Positions 1 through 9,339 are shown, counted from the first letter of the stretch. The stretch is DNA of 64,000 nt from DASZBX01 sp035943635 (GCA_035943635.1 DASZBX010000017.1:16164-80163); one strand, 5' to 3'. The notes: generated by a model from the letters alone, not told the origin. Program-made: numbers and translations.

Positions 1-98
1 AAACGTGACAACGAGGTTCAGGGTTTACCTGATAACCCGTCAGATGCATTGCTACCATCGGCGATGACAAAGAGTGATCTCATGGTGGGGAGAGTGTC

Positions 99-1067
99 AT
101 GGGGAGTGCCGAGTATCCCGATCCGCGGCCGGGCGAGTACCGCGAGCCACAGCCGACCCAGGAATACGTCGCGGGGGAGATCGTCCCGGCCGGCTACGGG
201 CCGACGCAGCAGATTCCGACGCAGAACGGCCCCGCCCAGCCCGGGCATCCGGGCATCGACGTCCCGGTCTCCTCGGCGCCGTTCCCCGTGCAGCTGCCCC
301 CGCCGGCCCCGCAGAACCCTGACGGTCCGCCGCCGGTCCTGGTCAAGCGGCGGACGCTGTCCGTACTGCTGTGCCTCCTGCTCGTCCTGGCCCTGGCCGT
401 CGTCGGTCTGCTCTACACCACGCTGAACAAGGGCACGAAGACACTGGTCGTCGCCGGGGCCACGTCGCCGAGCGCCAGCCCGACCGACACCGCCGCGTCC
501 GATCCGAGCACGCCGACCGCCGGACCGAGCTCCGGCGGATCACCCGGCACCGCCCCGACCAACACGGCCGCCACCGCCGACGCGTCACCCGCGGCGACCG
601 GCACCGACGGGGGAGCCCTCGTGGTCGGCCCCGGCGGGAGCAGCTTCGCTCCGCCGTTCGGCACGCAGTATCTGGGTGAACCCATCGACGCCGCCGGCGG
701 CGTCGACACGAAGACCGACGTGACCATCTCGAACGTCGACTACCCGGACAGCACCGAGTTCTACTGCCCGACCACCGGCCTGGACGACTGGAACGTCGCG
801 GGCTACTCGAGCTTCACCGCGACCTTCGGCATCCCGGACGACGCCCAGTACGCCACCGGGATCACCAACACGGTGACCTTCTCGGACCAGAACGGCAAGA
901 CACTCGGCACCGCGACCACCTCCATCGGCCAGCCGGCGAAGGTGTCCTTCCCGCTGACCGGAGTCGTACGGCTCATCGTCAACTGCGCCCGACAGGGCAG
1001 CAACGCGTCGAGCGACAACATGGTGGCGCTGGGAAACGCCTCCGTGTCGACGCTCGCGAGCAACTAG
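99..1067 (+). CDS. Single-pass membrane protein with extracellular NPCBM-like domain
   Basis: A 322-residue protein. The first 80 residues are Pro/Gly/Gln rich and probably cytoplasmic. A hydrophobic membrane segment covers about residues 86-109 after a Lys-Arg-Arg stop. A Ser/Thr/Pro/Ala-rich linker (about 120-185) follows, then a C-terminal beta-rich domain of about 130 residues containing two cysteines. The C-terminal domain resembles NPCBM/NEW2-type carbohydrate-binding modules, which would place a sugar- or wall-binding domain outside the cell. That assignment is by eye only. The ATG is preceded by GGGGAG about 8 bases upstream. The gene stands alone and is followed by a hairpin. No enzyme motif is visible. 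Confidence 0.75.
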   Translation: MGSAEYPDPRPGEYREPQPTQEYVAGEIVPAGYGPTQQIPTQNGPAQPGHPGIDVPVSSAPFPVQLPPPAPQNPDGPPPVLVKRRTLSVLLCLLLVLALAVVGLLYTTLNKGTKTLVVAGATSPSASPTDTAASDPSTPTAGPSSGGSPGTAPTNTAATADASPAATGTDGGALVVGPGGSSFAPPFGTQYLGEPIDAAGGVDTKTDVTISNVDYPDSTEFYCPTTGLDDWNVAGYSSFTATFGIPDDAQYATGITNTVTFSDQNGKTLGTATTSIGQPAKVSFPLTGVVRLIVNCARQGSNASSDNMVALGNASVSTLASN

Positions 1068-1090
1068 GCGAGCGGTTTCGCCCGCTTGCC
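1067..1090 (+). terminator. Hairpin after the membrane protein gene
   Basis: Immediately after the stop codon, GGCGAGCGG and CCCGCTTGCC can form a stem of about 9 bp (one G-T wobble) around a short TTTCG loop. There is no U-tract, as is common for actinobacterial terminators. It also lies downstream of nothing on the minus strand, so it most likely serves the plus-strand gene. Confidence 0.5.
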
Positions 1091-1131
1091 ATCGCCGTCT
1101 CAGTCTCAGCGCGCGCCACGGCCCACGGCGG

Positions 1132-2205
1132 TCAGCAGGGGAAGACGACGCCGGTGAGCCTCTCGGATTCCACCCAGAGCCGTTGCTGCGCAGCGTCGTC
1201 GTGCGCTGCCGCGCTCGCCTCGACCACGATCGGATTGCCCTTGTACTCCTTGCGGCCGCCCGGCCCGTAGTACGTTCCGCCGCGGGCCTGCGGGTCGACA
1301 GCGGCCCGCAGCGTGGGGAGCGCTCCCATCGCAGCGCTCTGCATCGTGAACAGGCCCGCGGCCCGCGTCAGGAGCTTGACGCCGAACGACTCGTAGCGGA
1401 ACAGGCCGGTGCGGGAGAAGCCGGGGTGTGCCGCGAGGGCAACCGTCGACAGCCCGGCCGCGGTGAGGCGACGCTGCAGTGCGAAGGTGAACATCAGGTT
1501 GGCCAGCTTCGAACGGCAGTAGGCGGCGTCGGGTGTGTACCCTCGCTGGTAGCCGAGGTCGTCGAAGTCGATCCGGCCGCGCCGGTGGACCAGGCTGCTG
1601 ACGGTGACGATCCGGGCATCCGGGGCGGCCGTGAGCTGCGGCAGGAGCAGACCCGTGAACGCGAAGTGCCCGAGGTGGTTGATACCGAGGTGCTGCTCGA
1701 AGCCGTCCTCGGTGACACCGAACGGCACGTCCATCACGCCGGCGTTGTTGATGAGCAGATCGATCCGGGGGTACCGGGAGCGTAGCTCGTCGGCGGCGTG
1801 CCGGACGGATGCGAGCGATCCCAGGTCCAGGTCCAGGACATCCGGCTCGATCGGCTCGCCCAGCTCGATCAGCTTGCCCGGCTTACCCGCGGCGCGCGTC
1901 TCCTGACCGGTGGTGATGCGCGACGCCGCCGCCCGCGCCTGCTCAGCCGAGCGGCAGGCGAGCACGACCTTCGCGCCACGACGGGCGAGCACCGACGCAG
2001 CCTCGAAGCCGATCCCCGAGGTGGCGCCGGTGACCACGGCGACGCGGCCGGTCTGATCGGGCACGTCGGCGGCAGTCCACTGTTCTGCGCCCGCAGCAGA
2101 ATTCGGACTCGGGCTCGGGGGCGGGGGCGAAGGCACTACGGAAATGGGCACCTGCCAGGGAGTCGGCGGGGTGCCGAAGCACCCGCAGTACGAATGAGGC
2201 GCCAT
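1132..2205 (-). CDS. Short-chain dehydrogenase/reductase (retinol dehydrogenase-like)
   Basis: NAD(P)-dependent SDR oxidoreductase, 357 residues as called. The cofactor motif TGATSGIG is at residues 59-66, NNAG at 153-156, the catalytic Ser near 203-204 and YCRSK (Tyr229, Lys233) follow the classical SDR order. The family is normally about 300-320 residues. The first 40 residues are Pro/Ser rich and not typical, but no start codon lies between this segment and the Rossmann fold, so either a GTG near residue 24 or the ATG used here is the start. An insertion of about 20 residues after the first NADP-binding arginine region (about 98-120) is unusual. The substrate is unknown. Confidence 0.85.
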   Translation of the reverse strand: MAPHSYCGCFGTPPTPWQVPISVVPSPPPPSPSPNSAAGAEQWTAADVPDQTGRVAVVTGATSGIGFEAASVLARRGAKVVLACRSAEQARAAASRITTGQETRAAGKPGKLIELGEPIEPDVLDLDLGSLASVRHAADELRSRYPRIDLLINNAGVMDVPFGVTEDGFEQHLGINHLGHFAFTGLLLPQLTAAPDARIVTVSSLVHRRGRIDFDDLGYQRGYTPDAAYCRSKLANLMFTFALQRRLTAAGLSTVALAAHPGFSRTGLFRYESFGVKLLTRAAGLFTMQSAAMGALPTLRAAVDPQARGGTYYGPGGRKEYKGNPIVVEASAAAHDDAAQQRLWVESERLTGVVFPC

Positions 2206-2323
2206 TCAAGCTAGTCCGGCCGCGCACGATCACGCAACCCTGATTTCCCTGATCAACCTGCTGCCGGGCTCGGCGGACTTCAGCACGCTGGTCTACGCTG
2301 GGGGCGAAATCGGGGAGAGGCAC

Positions 2324-2936
2324 ATGAGCACACTGGCCGGACGTGTCGGGAGCGCCTCGGGAGGCCTGTCGGCGAGAAGAGGCGGCGGGCAGCAAGTCGT
2401 ACGTGATCAACCCGTTCGAGGTCAGCGCACCGAGCAAGATCAGCGACCTCTACGTGCCGCGCGACGGTGACGGACGCCTGGCCACCGCGGAGATCTGGCG
2501 GCGGGTGCCCGCCTTCCAACTCCTCGGCCGAGAGCTGCAGATCGTCCTGGAGGAACGTCAGCAACCGCATCTTGATCCTGACTTCGACACCGGTCGCGAC
2601 GCCCGACGCGGCCTGCGGCTCGCCGAGCTCCGCCCGGATCACCGCCTCCTGGTCGGACAGGGGCAGGTCGAACGGGTCCATGATGGTGCGCGGCTTCGCC
2701 AGGAAGCCGCACACCTCCTCGGCCGTGGCCCCGTCGCCGAGCCGACGGCGTACGATCACCGGGAACAGCGTCCGCAGCAGCCGGTTGGGCTTGTCGAAGC
2801 CTATGTACTCGTGACCGCCCCATACGGTCTGCCGCAGAACTCGACTTTCACCCTCACCTTGTGGGCCAGCGACGGCACCACCACGCAGACCGAGACCGTG
2901 CCCATCGTGATCAAGGCCATCTGTGGCCACTACTGA
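2324..2936. pseudogene. Mosaic of at least three gene fragments on both strands
   Basis: An ATG at 2324 has a strong GGGGAGAGG site (2312-2320), but the frame it opens degenerates within about 30 codons. From about 2395 a different plus frame reads YVINPFEV, as in the start of small monooxygenase-like proteins. From about 2815 down to 2500 the minus strand carries a protein-like stretch (HEYIGFDKPNRLL, then MDPFDLPLSDQEAV, then FLQDDLQLSAEEL) with no start or stop of its own. From 2818 to 2936 the plus strand carries what looks like the beta-rich C-terminal end of a secreted protein, ending KAICGHY. None is a complete gene, and the pieces abut without insertion sequence ends. Confidence 0.5.
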
Positions 2937-3079
2937 TCCGCCGGCTTCGGCCGGGCGCCGATCCCCGGTCGGATAGCATGTCCGTGGGCGGCGAGCCTGT
3001 CATGGGTGTGGCGCGAGGTCGCCTGAACGGTGCGCGTGCGGCTTCCGGCCCCGCGTCCGGCCCGGACATCGGAGGAGAC

Positions 3080-3505
3080 TTGTCGCAGCACGCCTGGCCC
3101 GCGCACCTGCCGGTCGGAGCATTCCGGTTCGCCCGCCCCAGTGCCGATCTCGAGGCGTGCACGCGCTTCTACCGCGACGCGGTCGGGCTCTCGGTGCTGG
3201 CGGAATTTAGAGGTCACGCCGGGTATGACGGAGCCGTGTTCGGGCTGCCCGACTCCTCGGCGCACCTGGAGTTGACCCGGCAGGCCGGCGACGGCCGGGT
3301 GCCGGAACCGTCGCCGGAGAACCAGCTCGTGCTCTACCTTCCGGACGCCGACGCCGTGGCCGGGGTGGTCGCCCGCCTGGCCGCTTTCGGACACGCGCCG
3401 GTGGAGCCGGCCAACGGGTACTGGTCAGACCGCGGCGCGGTCGCCTTCGAGGACCCGGACCGGTGGGTCGTGGTGTTCGCGCCCTGGATCTTCGGCGCGC
3501 AGTGA
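3080..3505 (+). CDS. VOC-superfamily (glyoxalase/bleomycin-resistance fold) protein
   Basis: About 141 residues with the beta-alpha-beta-beta-beta pattern of the vicinal oxygen chelate fold. It starts with FRFARPSADLEACTRFYRDAVG, the typical opening strand and helix. Later come a middle strand (HLELT), a second half (LVLYLPDADAVAGVVARL) and the common ending (AVAFEDPDRW then VVVFAP). Such proteins bind a metal or sequester small molecules; the function here is unknown. The frame is open from 2861, but residues before QHAWP are low complexity. I prefer the TTG at 3080, preceded by GGAGGA at 3071-3076. The ATG at 2978 is an alternative. Confidence 0.75.
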   Translation: MSQHAWPAHLPVGAFRFARPSADLEACTRFYRDAVGLSVLAEFRGHAGYDGAVFGLPDSSAHLELTRQAGDGRVPEPSPENQLVLYLPDADAVAGVVARLAAFGHAPVEPANGYWSDRGAVAFEDPDRWVVVFAPWIFGAQ

Positions 3506-3526
3506 CCTGCGGCCGGCGCCGTAGTC

Positions 3527-4228
3527 TTATAGTCGCGCGCCGGCGATGAACAGCGACGCCGCGACGGCCCCGATCGAGCTGACCGTCAGCAGAGTGCTGA
3601 CCAGCGGCAGCCCGCGGTGCAGGGTGTCGGGCGCGAACAGCTGTGGATCGGTCCGCAGCAGGCTCAGCCCCTCGCGGACTCTCGGCCGTTCCTTGTGCCC
3701 GCGTTCCACCGTGAACATCGCGTCGGTGTCCATCCTGGTCAGTGCGATCAACACGACGATGAACGAGACCGCGTTGAACAGGAACGGCGCCCAGAGCCCC
3801 AACCACAGCGCCATCAGCGGCGTGAGGGCGACCCCGACGGCGCGCATGCCCTGGTAGGAGGTGCTGTTGAGGGCGATCGCGCTGGGCCGGTGCGCGTCGT
3901 CGACCAGTTCGGAGACCAGGGCCTGCCGGGCGGGGGCGTCGGCGGAGTTGACCAGTCCGAGGGCGAAGGCGCGGACCCAGACGACGGGCAGGTCGACCAC
4001 GTGCGTCAGCGTCGCCAGCCCGAGGATGAGCGCGATCGCGCCGGACAGGCTCTGGGTGACCATGAGCACGTGCCGTTTGTCGCGGCCGTCGGCGGATGCC
4101 ACGCGGGCGCGCAACTCCTCGCCCATCGGGTGCGGATATCGCCTGCCGGCCTGGTAGGCGACGGTGTCGAGAACCGGCACCGTGCACGCGTGCAGGTCGA
4201 GCAGGTCCAGCGTGCAGCCGCGGTCCAC
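3527..4228 (-). pseudogene. Truncated MFS exporter (EntS-like) fragment
   Basis: The middle of the frame is a recognisable major facilitator of the enterobactin-exporter type: RDKRHVLMVTQSL, then LGLVNSADAPARQALVSEL, IALNSTSYQGMRAVGVAL and VREGLSLLRTDP. Only about 190 residues of MFS remain where about 410 are expected. The first 40 residues do not match an MFS N-terminus. After LRTDPQL the frame jumps to a short hydrophobic C-terminal end (SSIGAVAASLFIAGARL), so the inner transmembrane helices are deleted. It is broken at both ends and cannot be a working transporter. At 4232 it meets a transposase remnant in the opposite orientation. Confidence 0.7.
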
Positions 4229-4233
4229 CAGTT

Positions 4234-4413
4234 ATCAAGGACCGGCGCCGTTGGGAAGTACGCTCCGCCGGTGCCGGCTCGAAAGGCGAGCGCTGGTACG
4301 CCTGGGCATGGATCGCCACCGACCAACCACACCACCACCTGCTCGTACGCCGCCACCTGCGCAGCGGCGAGTATGTCCGGCTCCTTGCTCACGCATCTGC
4401 AACCGGGGATTGG
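4234..4413 (+). pseudogene. IS701-like transposase fragment
   Basis: About 60 residues in one plus frame. GSKGERWYAWAWIA followed by HHLLVRRHLRSGE matches the well-conserved core of IS701-family (DDE) transposases. There is no start, no catalytic triad and no element end around it. It begins directly at the junction with the opposing MFS fragment (about 4232) and loses similarity near 4400. It shows that an insertion sequence once took part in shaping this segment. Confidence is good for the family and low for exact ends. Confidence 0.6.
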
Positions 4414-4497
4414 TTTTCTTGGATCTCGCCATTTGCAAGCCGGACGTAACGTCCTCGCAAACCATATGGCGCAGGGGAGCACGTCCGGGTTTTCTTA

Positions 4498-4641
4498 TCA
4501 GCCGCGCCGCCTGCGATACGGGTTGGCCGAAGAGGGCAGCCCGAACAGTGCGTAGAAACGCTCCAGGACGTGGAAGGTGTCGGTCACCGGGTCATCTGCG
4601 GCAGTCCAGTCCTGGTTCCAGTTGTCGGCCTGTCTGATCAC
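4498..4641 (-). pseudogene. Short C-terminal fragment downstream of the Rhs immunity gene
   Basis: A 47-codon frame opened by GTG (4641) and closed by TGA (4498) encodes a protein-like peptide (ADNWNQDWTAADDPVTDTF then VLERFYALFGLPSS) with no recognised family. It lies 14 bases after the immunity gene on the same strand. It may be the end of a second, displaced immunity-type gene, as orphan immunity fragments often trail Rhs loci. That is inference only. Confidence 0.3.
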
Positions 4642-4654
4642 GTCCAGTGATCGC

Positions 4655-5425
4655 TCAGGCGTCGGCGAACCAATCCGACTGCAATTCGTCGATTCGGGCG
4701 CGTAAGGCTTTTCGCCCGGTCGGGTTTGTGGGTGGTGGCGTGTCGAGTCGTTGCGCTATGGCGGTCAGGCGTTGTGCCAGCCAGTCGGCGCCGTCGTAGA
4801 GGTCGTCGAGGTTGCGTTCTTCGATGAGGTCGAGGTACTCGGCGAGTGCTTCGGCCAGTGCGTCGTCGGGTACGTCTGGCCCAGGAGTTTCGTCGGTCCA
4901 GGTGGCGAGGTGGCGCGGCGCCGATGCGAGCGCCCATCCGGCCAGGGTTTCGCCGTCGAAGAGCAGCCTCAGGTCTGGAGCGATGATCAGGTGGCGAACA
5001 TCATGAGCCGGTGGCCGATCTTGGTAGATCCCCAGAAGAGTCTGGCCGTCCGCGTCGTAGTGCCGTGCTTGGGCCGACGGGAGGCGGAAATGTGCGGGAT
5101 TCAGGAGGACCAGGCCGCCGGCCGAAGAGGCGCCGCGACGGTACTCCAGCCACGTTGCGCCACTGGCGGCAGCCTTTTCCGGCATGCGCAGGGCGGCACT
5201 GACCAGGTGGCCGTCGGCGGGGGAGAACCTGAGGTCGTCGAGCGGCTCGGTGCCCCACCAGTCGCCGCTGCCGACCGTGTCCAGCAGGTGTGTTTCCCGG
5301 GCCGCAGGGTCGGCCGGGGTGTTGGTGCGGACGAGGTTGTCGCTGATGGTGAACAGCGGACGGGGCAGCGCCCCGGCTTGGTCCACGGTTGCTTCGACGT
5401 TCTCGGCGAGCAGCAGTTTCGGCAT
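4655..5425 (-). CDS. Probable immunity protein for the Rhs toxin
   Basis: About 256 residues, soluble and acidic, with no signal peptide or membrane segment. The ATG overlaps the Rhs stop codon as TGATG, the arrangement expected when an immunity protein must be made together with its toxin. An in-frame ATG four codons upstream is possible. The sequence has no family I can name; a mid-region LIIAPDLRLLFDGETLAG and C-terminal AEALAEYLDLIEERNLDDLYD give a beta-then-helical impression. The immunity role is inferred from position and translational coupling. The long open frame further upstream in the same phase is the shadow of the Rhs gene. Confidence 0.7.
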   Translation of the reverse strand: MPKLLLAENVEATVDQAGALPRPLFTISDNLVRTNTPADPAARETHLLDTVGSGDWWGTEPLDDLRFSPADGHLVSAALRMPEKAAASGATWLEYRRGASSAGGLVLLNPAHFRLPSAQARHYDADGQTLLGIYQDRPPAHDVRHLIIAPDLRLLFDGETLAGWALASAPRHLATWTDETPGPDVPDDALAEALAEYLDLIEERNLDDLYDGADWLAQRLTAIAQRLDTPPPTNPTGRKALRARIDELQSDWFADA

Positions 5426-8400
5426 CAGATGTCGCATGGGATGGTCAGCTCCGTGGCCGGAGGTTCGAAGGATCCGTCCGGTCGGCGGACTTGGCCGGTC
5501 GTGATCTGCTCCGGGGTGATCGGCATGCCCGGATCGGTGGGATCTCCGCCGAAGATCGCCGCGCCGCTTTTGCCGCGGGGGCCGGATTCGCCGTAGCTGG
5601 TGATCAGCTTGCCGGCGGAGCTTCCCGGGCCCTCGGTGATGACCAGGTCGCCGCCCTTGTGGTAGAGCAGCCGGCCGGCGCCGCCGGAGGATTCGTAGAC
5701 GCCGTCCGGGTTCGAGAGGATGGACTTCTCCACATCCGGGTCCAGCCGGCCGTGGTAGCCGCCGGTTCGGCTGACTGTGCCTGCGCGGGCTCGTTTGATG
5801 GTGGCCACGGCTACGTCGACCGGGGTTTTCCTGGCCAGGCCCAGGGGGTCGAGCCACCATTGCGGATTGTCGACGTAGGTGTAGTGGTTCGGGGCCGGGA
5901 GCAGTCCGAGCGGGTCGGGGCAGGTGTAGCGGCCGGTCTCGGAGTCGTAGTAGCGGTGGTAGTTGTAGTCCAGGCCGGTTTCCTCGTCGTGGAACTGGCC
6001 GGGGAAGCGCAGCGGGCAGGCGGTTGTGGCCTGCTGCGTGGCCGGGTCGGGCAGCGGCCCGCCCCAGAGTCCGCGGTGACGGCGCCAGGCGGTGTTCCCG
6101 TTGGCCGTGAGCAGTTCGGTGGGCGTGCCGGCCAGGTCGGTGACGATGGCGTAGAACTGTTCGTCCCAAGCCTGTTGTGGGGTGTCGGAACGAAATGTCC
6201 GCTGTGTTTGAGCGACCGGAGTCCAGGTGTCGGGCTCGTGGTCCCAGGTCAAGGTGGTCGTCAGGGGCTGCTGCGCTCGGGAATGGTCCATTTCGGCCAG
6301 GACGGTTCCGTCCCAGGCGAACCTGGTCTGTTCGGCCGGGTTGCCGTCGGGTCCGAGTCTGTGTTTGCCTACCCGTCGGCCGAGGGGGTCGTAGCGGTAG
6401 TGCCAATGCTCGCCGGCGGGGTTGGTGGCGTCGGTGAGCCGATCGAATGCGTCGTAGGCGAACGTCCAGGTCTTGTACGACCCGGACAGGGTGCGGCGCA
6501 CGGTCCTGACCAGGCGTCCTTGGGCGTCGTAGTCGTAGTGGGTGCGTCCGGCTCGGCGCAGCCGGGTGCCGGTCAGGTGGCGGTTCCCGGCGGTTGGCGA
6601 CTCGGGTGTTCGGGAGTCGGCCGCGTGGAGCAGATTGCCCGTTTGGTCGTAAGCGTACGTTTCGGACCAGGTGGCTGCATGAACGGCGGTGACGCGGCCG
6701 AGTGGGTCCAGGTCGATGTGACGTGCGCCGTCCGCGGTGTCTGTCGTTTCCTCCGGAACGCCGTCGGACCGGTAGGACCACGAGTGCTCGTTCGCCACCC
6801 GTGACCTGCGATCGTGGTCGGGGCCTTCGACGGCGAGCAGCCGGCGGCCGGTCAACCGGCCGAGCTGGTCCCTTTCCCGGGTCAGGGCCGTGTCCGGGCC
6901 GATCCAGCGATGGCTTTCCCGGCCTGCCGCGTCGTGTCCGAAGAAGATCTGGCCCAGGTTGCCGGTGTGCAGGCTGAGCGGCCGGGACCCTGCGTCGAAG
7001 TTCCACGTCGAGGTGTGCCCGCTGGGTGTGGTGCGGCTTGTGCGGCGGCCGGCTTTGTCGAAGGTGGTCGCCACGGTCCGGCCGTCGACGGACTCGCGTA
7101 ATACCCGGCCGAGCCGATCGCGGTCGAAGACCAGTTCGCACCCGGGCCCGGTGGCCCGGCACAGCAGTCCGGCCGCGTCGTACGCGAACGACCTGATCTC
7201 ACCGTCGTCGGTGCGCTGCTCGACGACCCGGCCGGCCTGGTCGCGGACCAGGTGCACGCCTTGTCCGGCCCCGTTGACCCGGCGCACGACTCGGCCGGCC
7301 GGGTCGTGCGAGTAGGCCAGCCTCCGGTCGTCGAAGTCCTGCTCTCCGATCACGTTTCCGATCGGGTCGTAGGTGTAGGTCCAGGTCAAGGTGCTTGGGT
7401 TGGTGACTTCCAGCAACTGCAACTCGCTGTCGTGGGTGAAGGTGTACCGGGCGCCGTCAGGGTCTGTGCGGGCCGTGATCTGCCGGAACGGGCCGACGTC
7501 GAACGTGGTGGTGTGCCCCGCGGTGTCGGTGTATGCGGTCGGGGTCCCGTTCGCGTCCCAGACCCAGGTTTCCAAGGTGCCGTCGGCGAACCGGCGCACC
7601 CGCGGACGGCCCTCACCGTCGAACTCGTGGATGGTGGTCGCGCCGAGCGGGTCGCTGAGCGAGACCACCCGGCCCTGGCTGTCGCGGGTCGCACTCCACC
7701 GGCCGCCGACGGGGTCCGTGGTCGAGACCGGCAGGCCGGCCCGGTCGGTCTCGATCGTCGTGGTGTTCCCCAGCGGATCGGTCACCTGGGTCAGTTGCCC
7801 GCGCTCGCCGTAGGCGTAGATCGTGACACCGCCTTCGGGATCGGTGGCGTTGAGGAGATTGCCGCATTCGTCCCAGGCATACTGCCACACTGCGCTCTTC
7901 GGGCCGGACACTCGCACGGGTGCGTTGAGCGCGTTGTAGTCGAAAGTGACCGTCGTGCCGTCGGGACGCTCGATGGCCAGGAGGTTTCCGGAGTCATCGA
8001 CTGTTTGCCTGGTCGTGTTGCCAAGCGGGTCCGTGGTGGCGAGCAGGTGGCCGTGACGGTCGTATTCGGTCGTGGTGGCATGCCCGAGGGCGTTAACGGA
8101 CTTCGTGATGTGGCCGAATCGGTCGTAGTGGAATTCGGTCGTGAACCCGAGGCTGTTTGTGTAGACGGTTTTTCGGCCATCCGGGTCGTAGGCAAAGGAG
8201 CCGGATAGACACCCGCCGTCGCCAGTGGTGCGCACAACACGTCCGGCGCTGTCGTAGGTGTACTCGAACCGGAACCCGAGGCGGTCGATCCACGCGGCGA
8301 TGCGGTTGTGGGCGTCATGTTCATAGACGAACGGAACTCCGGTGGTGTTGACCACAGCTGCCAGGCGCCCGTACGGGTCATATTGGTAAGCCATGACGGT

Positions 8401-9339
8401 CGCACGTTGGCCTGACTGCTCGGCTGGGCCATGTGTCTGGTCGGTGCTGCTCCCGAGAATCCGGAGGGCTTCAAGACGGAATCCGCCGGCGACGTACCCG
8501 GTGTCGACGGCGATCCGATAGCCACCGGAATGCTGGACCTCCGTAGGCAGGCCCTGGTCGTCGCGCAAAATCACTATACGGTTGCCGTTGCGGTCGCGGA
8601 TCGCCGTCAGCGGACGTATCTGGCCCAGGCCGGTGTGGACGGCGCCCAGGGTGGTGAAGTGCCACGTGCGCCCGCTGGCCCGGTCCTCGATCCGGATCTC
8701 GTCGAGTTCCCGGTCCCAGGACAGCGGCAGACGCGGGCCCCGGTGCGGCAGGACGCTCTGGCCTGGAGCCGCCGGATGTGGGTATTCCAGGATCCGGCAG
8801 TCGTCGTCGAGGAAGCGGATCGTGGTCGACTCTATCTGCACTCGGGTGTCTAGAGTCGATGACCAGCCCGGCCCCAGTAGCCGTCCGTCCCGATAGCCGC
8901 TCGCGTATGCCCGGCGCAGCACCAGGGGCAGAACACCGGGCAGTTCGAGGTCGGTGGTGGCCGCCACGTACTGGCCGGTGACCACATCTACCGGTTCCCC
9001 CGCCTTACCGCACGGGCCGACCCCCTGCGTGCCGACCGGGTCGGCACCACCCGGCGGCCGGGGCTGGATCGGATCACTCGGGCGCCCGCCGACACCACTG
9101 CCCGAGGGTCCGGCTCCCGGCGGCAGGTCACCACCGGCGTCGCCCCGACCACTGGTCACGACATCGTCGAAGCCCTGCTTAACCGAACTGTCCGCATCGT
9201 TGATGGCGTTGGCGTTGTCCGACACCAGAGTCCCGGTTTTCCGAGTGAAAGACTCCATCAACGGCCCGACCTTGTTGCTGATCGCGTCCGTCGTGTCGTC
9301 GATGAAGCCCCTGACGACGGTTACCAGCGCATTCGCCAC
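5425..9339 (-). CDS. Rhs/YD-repeat polymorphic toxin
   Basis: 1304 residues. Residues 1-65 are a helical leader. A Gly/Pro linker follows to about 105, then the DUF6531-type entry (CGKAGEPVDVVTGQ). Some 900 residues of YD repeats follow, such as YDPDGRKTVY, YDRFGHITKS and YDPIGNVIGE. The Rhs core ends with YYDSETGRYTCPDPLGL and WWLDPLGLA near residue 1169. The last 135 residues are the variable toxin tip, containing LYHKGGDLVITEGP, GKLITSYGESG and PTDPGMPITPEQITTG. The tip is strand rich and could be a BECR-type RNase, but catalytic residues are not certain. The Rhs shell normally encapsulates the tip and the core is autocleaved near PxxxxGL. No VgrG or EsxB-like partner is beside it. Confidence 0.92.
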   Translation of the reverse strand: MANALVTVVRGFIDDTTDAISNKVGPLMESFTRKTGTLVSDNANAINDADSSVKQGFDDVVTSGRGDAGGDLPPGAGPSGSGVGGRPSDPIQPRPPGGADPVGTQGVGPCGKAGEPVDVVTGQYVAATTDLELPGVLPLVLRRAYASGYRDGRLLGPGWSSTLDTRVQIESTTIRFLDDDCRILEYPHPAAPGQSVLPHRGPRLPLSWDRELDEIRIEDRASGRTWHFTTLGAVHTGLGQIRPLTAIRDRNGNRIVILRDDQGLPTEVQHSGGYRIAVDTGYVAGGFRLEALRILGSSTDQTHGPAEQSGQRATVMAYQYDPYGRLAAVVNTTGVPFVYEHDAHNRIAAWIDRLGFRFEYTYDSAGRVVRTTGDGGCLSGSFAYDPDGRKTVYTNSLGFTTEFHYDRFGHITKSVNALGHATTTEYDRHGHLLATTDPLGNTTRQTVDDSGNLLAIERPDGTTVTFDYNALNAPVRVSGPKSAVWQYAWDECGNLLNATDPEGGVTIYAYGERGQLTQVTDPLGNTTTIETDRAGLPVSTTDPVGGRWSATRDSQGRVVSLSDPLGATTIHEFDGEGRPRVRRFADGTLETWVWDANGTPTAYTDTAGHTTTFDVGPFRQITARTDPDGARYTFTHDSELQLLEVTNPSTLTWTYTYDPIGNVIGEQDFDDRRLAYSHDPAGRVVRRVNGAGQGVHLVRDQAGRVVEQRTDDGEIRSFAYDAAGLLCRATGPGCELVFDRDRLGRVLRESVDGRTVATTFDKAGRRTSRTTPSGHTSTWNFDAGSRPLSLHTGNLGQIFFGHDAAGRESHRWIGPDTALTRERDQLGRLTGRRLLAVEGPDHDRRSRVANEHSWSYRSDGVPEETTDTADGARHIDLDPLGRVTAVHAATWSETYAYDQTGNLLHAADSRTPESPTAGNRHLTGTRLRRAGRTHYDYDAQGRLVRTVRRTLSGSYKTWTFAYDAFDRLTDATNPAGEHWHYRYDPLGRRVGKHRLGPDGNPAEQTRFAWDGTVLAEMDHSRAQQPLTTTLTWDHEPDTWTPVAQTQRTFRSDTPQQAWDEQFYAIVTDLAGTPTELLTANGNTAWRRHRGLWGGPLPDPATQQATTACPLRFPGQFHDEETGLDYNYHRYYDSETGRYTCPDPLGLLPAPNHYTYVDNPQWWLDPLGLARKTPVDVAVATIKRARAGTVSRTGGYHGRLDPDVEKSILSNPDGVYESSGGAGRLLYHKGGDLVITEGPGSSAGKLITSYGESGPRGKSGAAIFGGDPTDPGMPITPEQITTGQVRRPDGSFEPPATELTIPCDI

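Noticed and set aside
2280..2930. A complete minus-strand gene of 216 codons
   Set aside because: Only the middle looks like protein; both ends are low complexity and there is no start signal.
5389..6804. Long open frames opposite and in other phases of the Rhs gene
   Set aside because: They follow the GC-rich codon pattern of the Rhs gene, are low-complexity Arg/Gly/Val rich, and have no ribosome sites.
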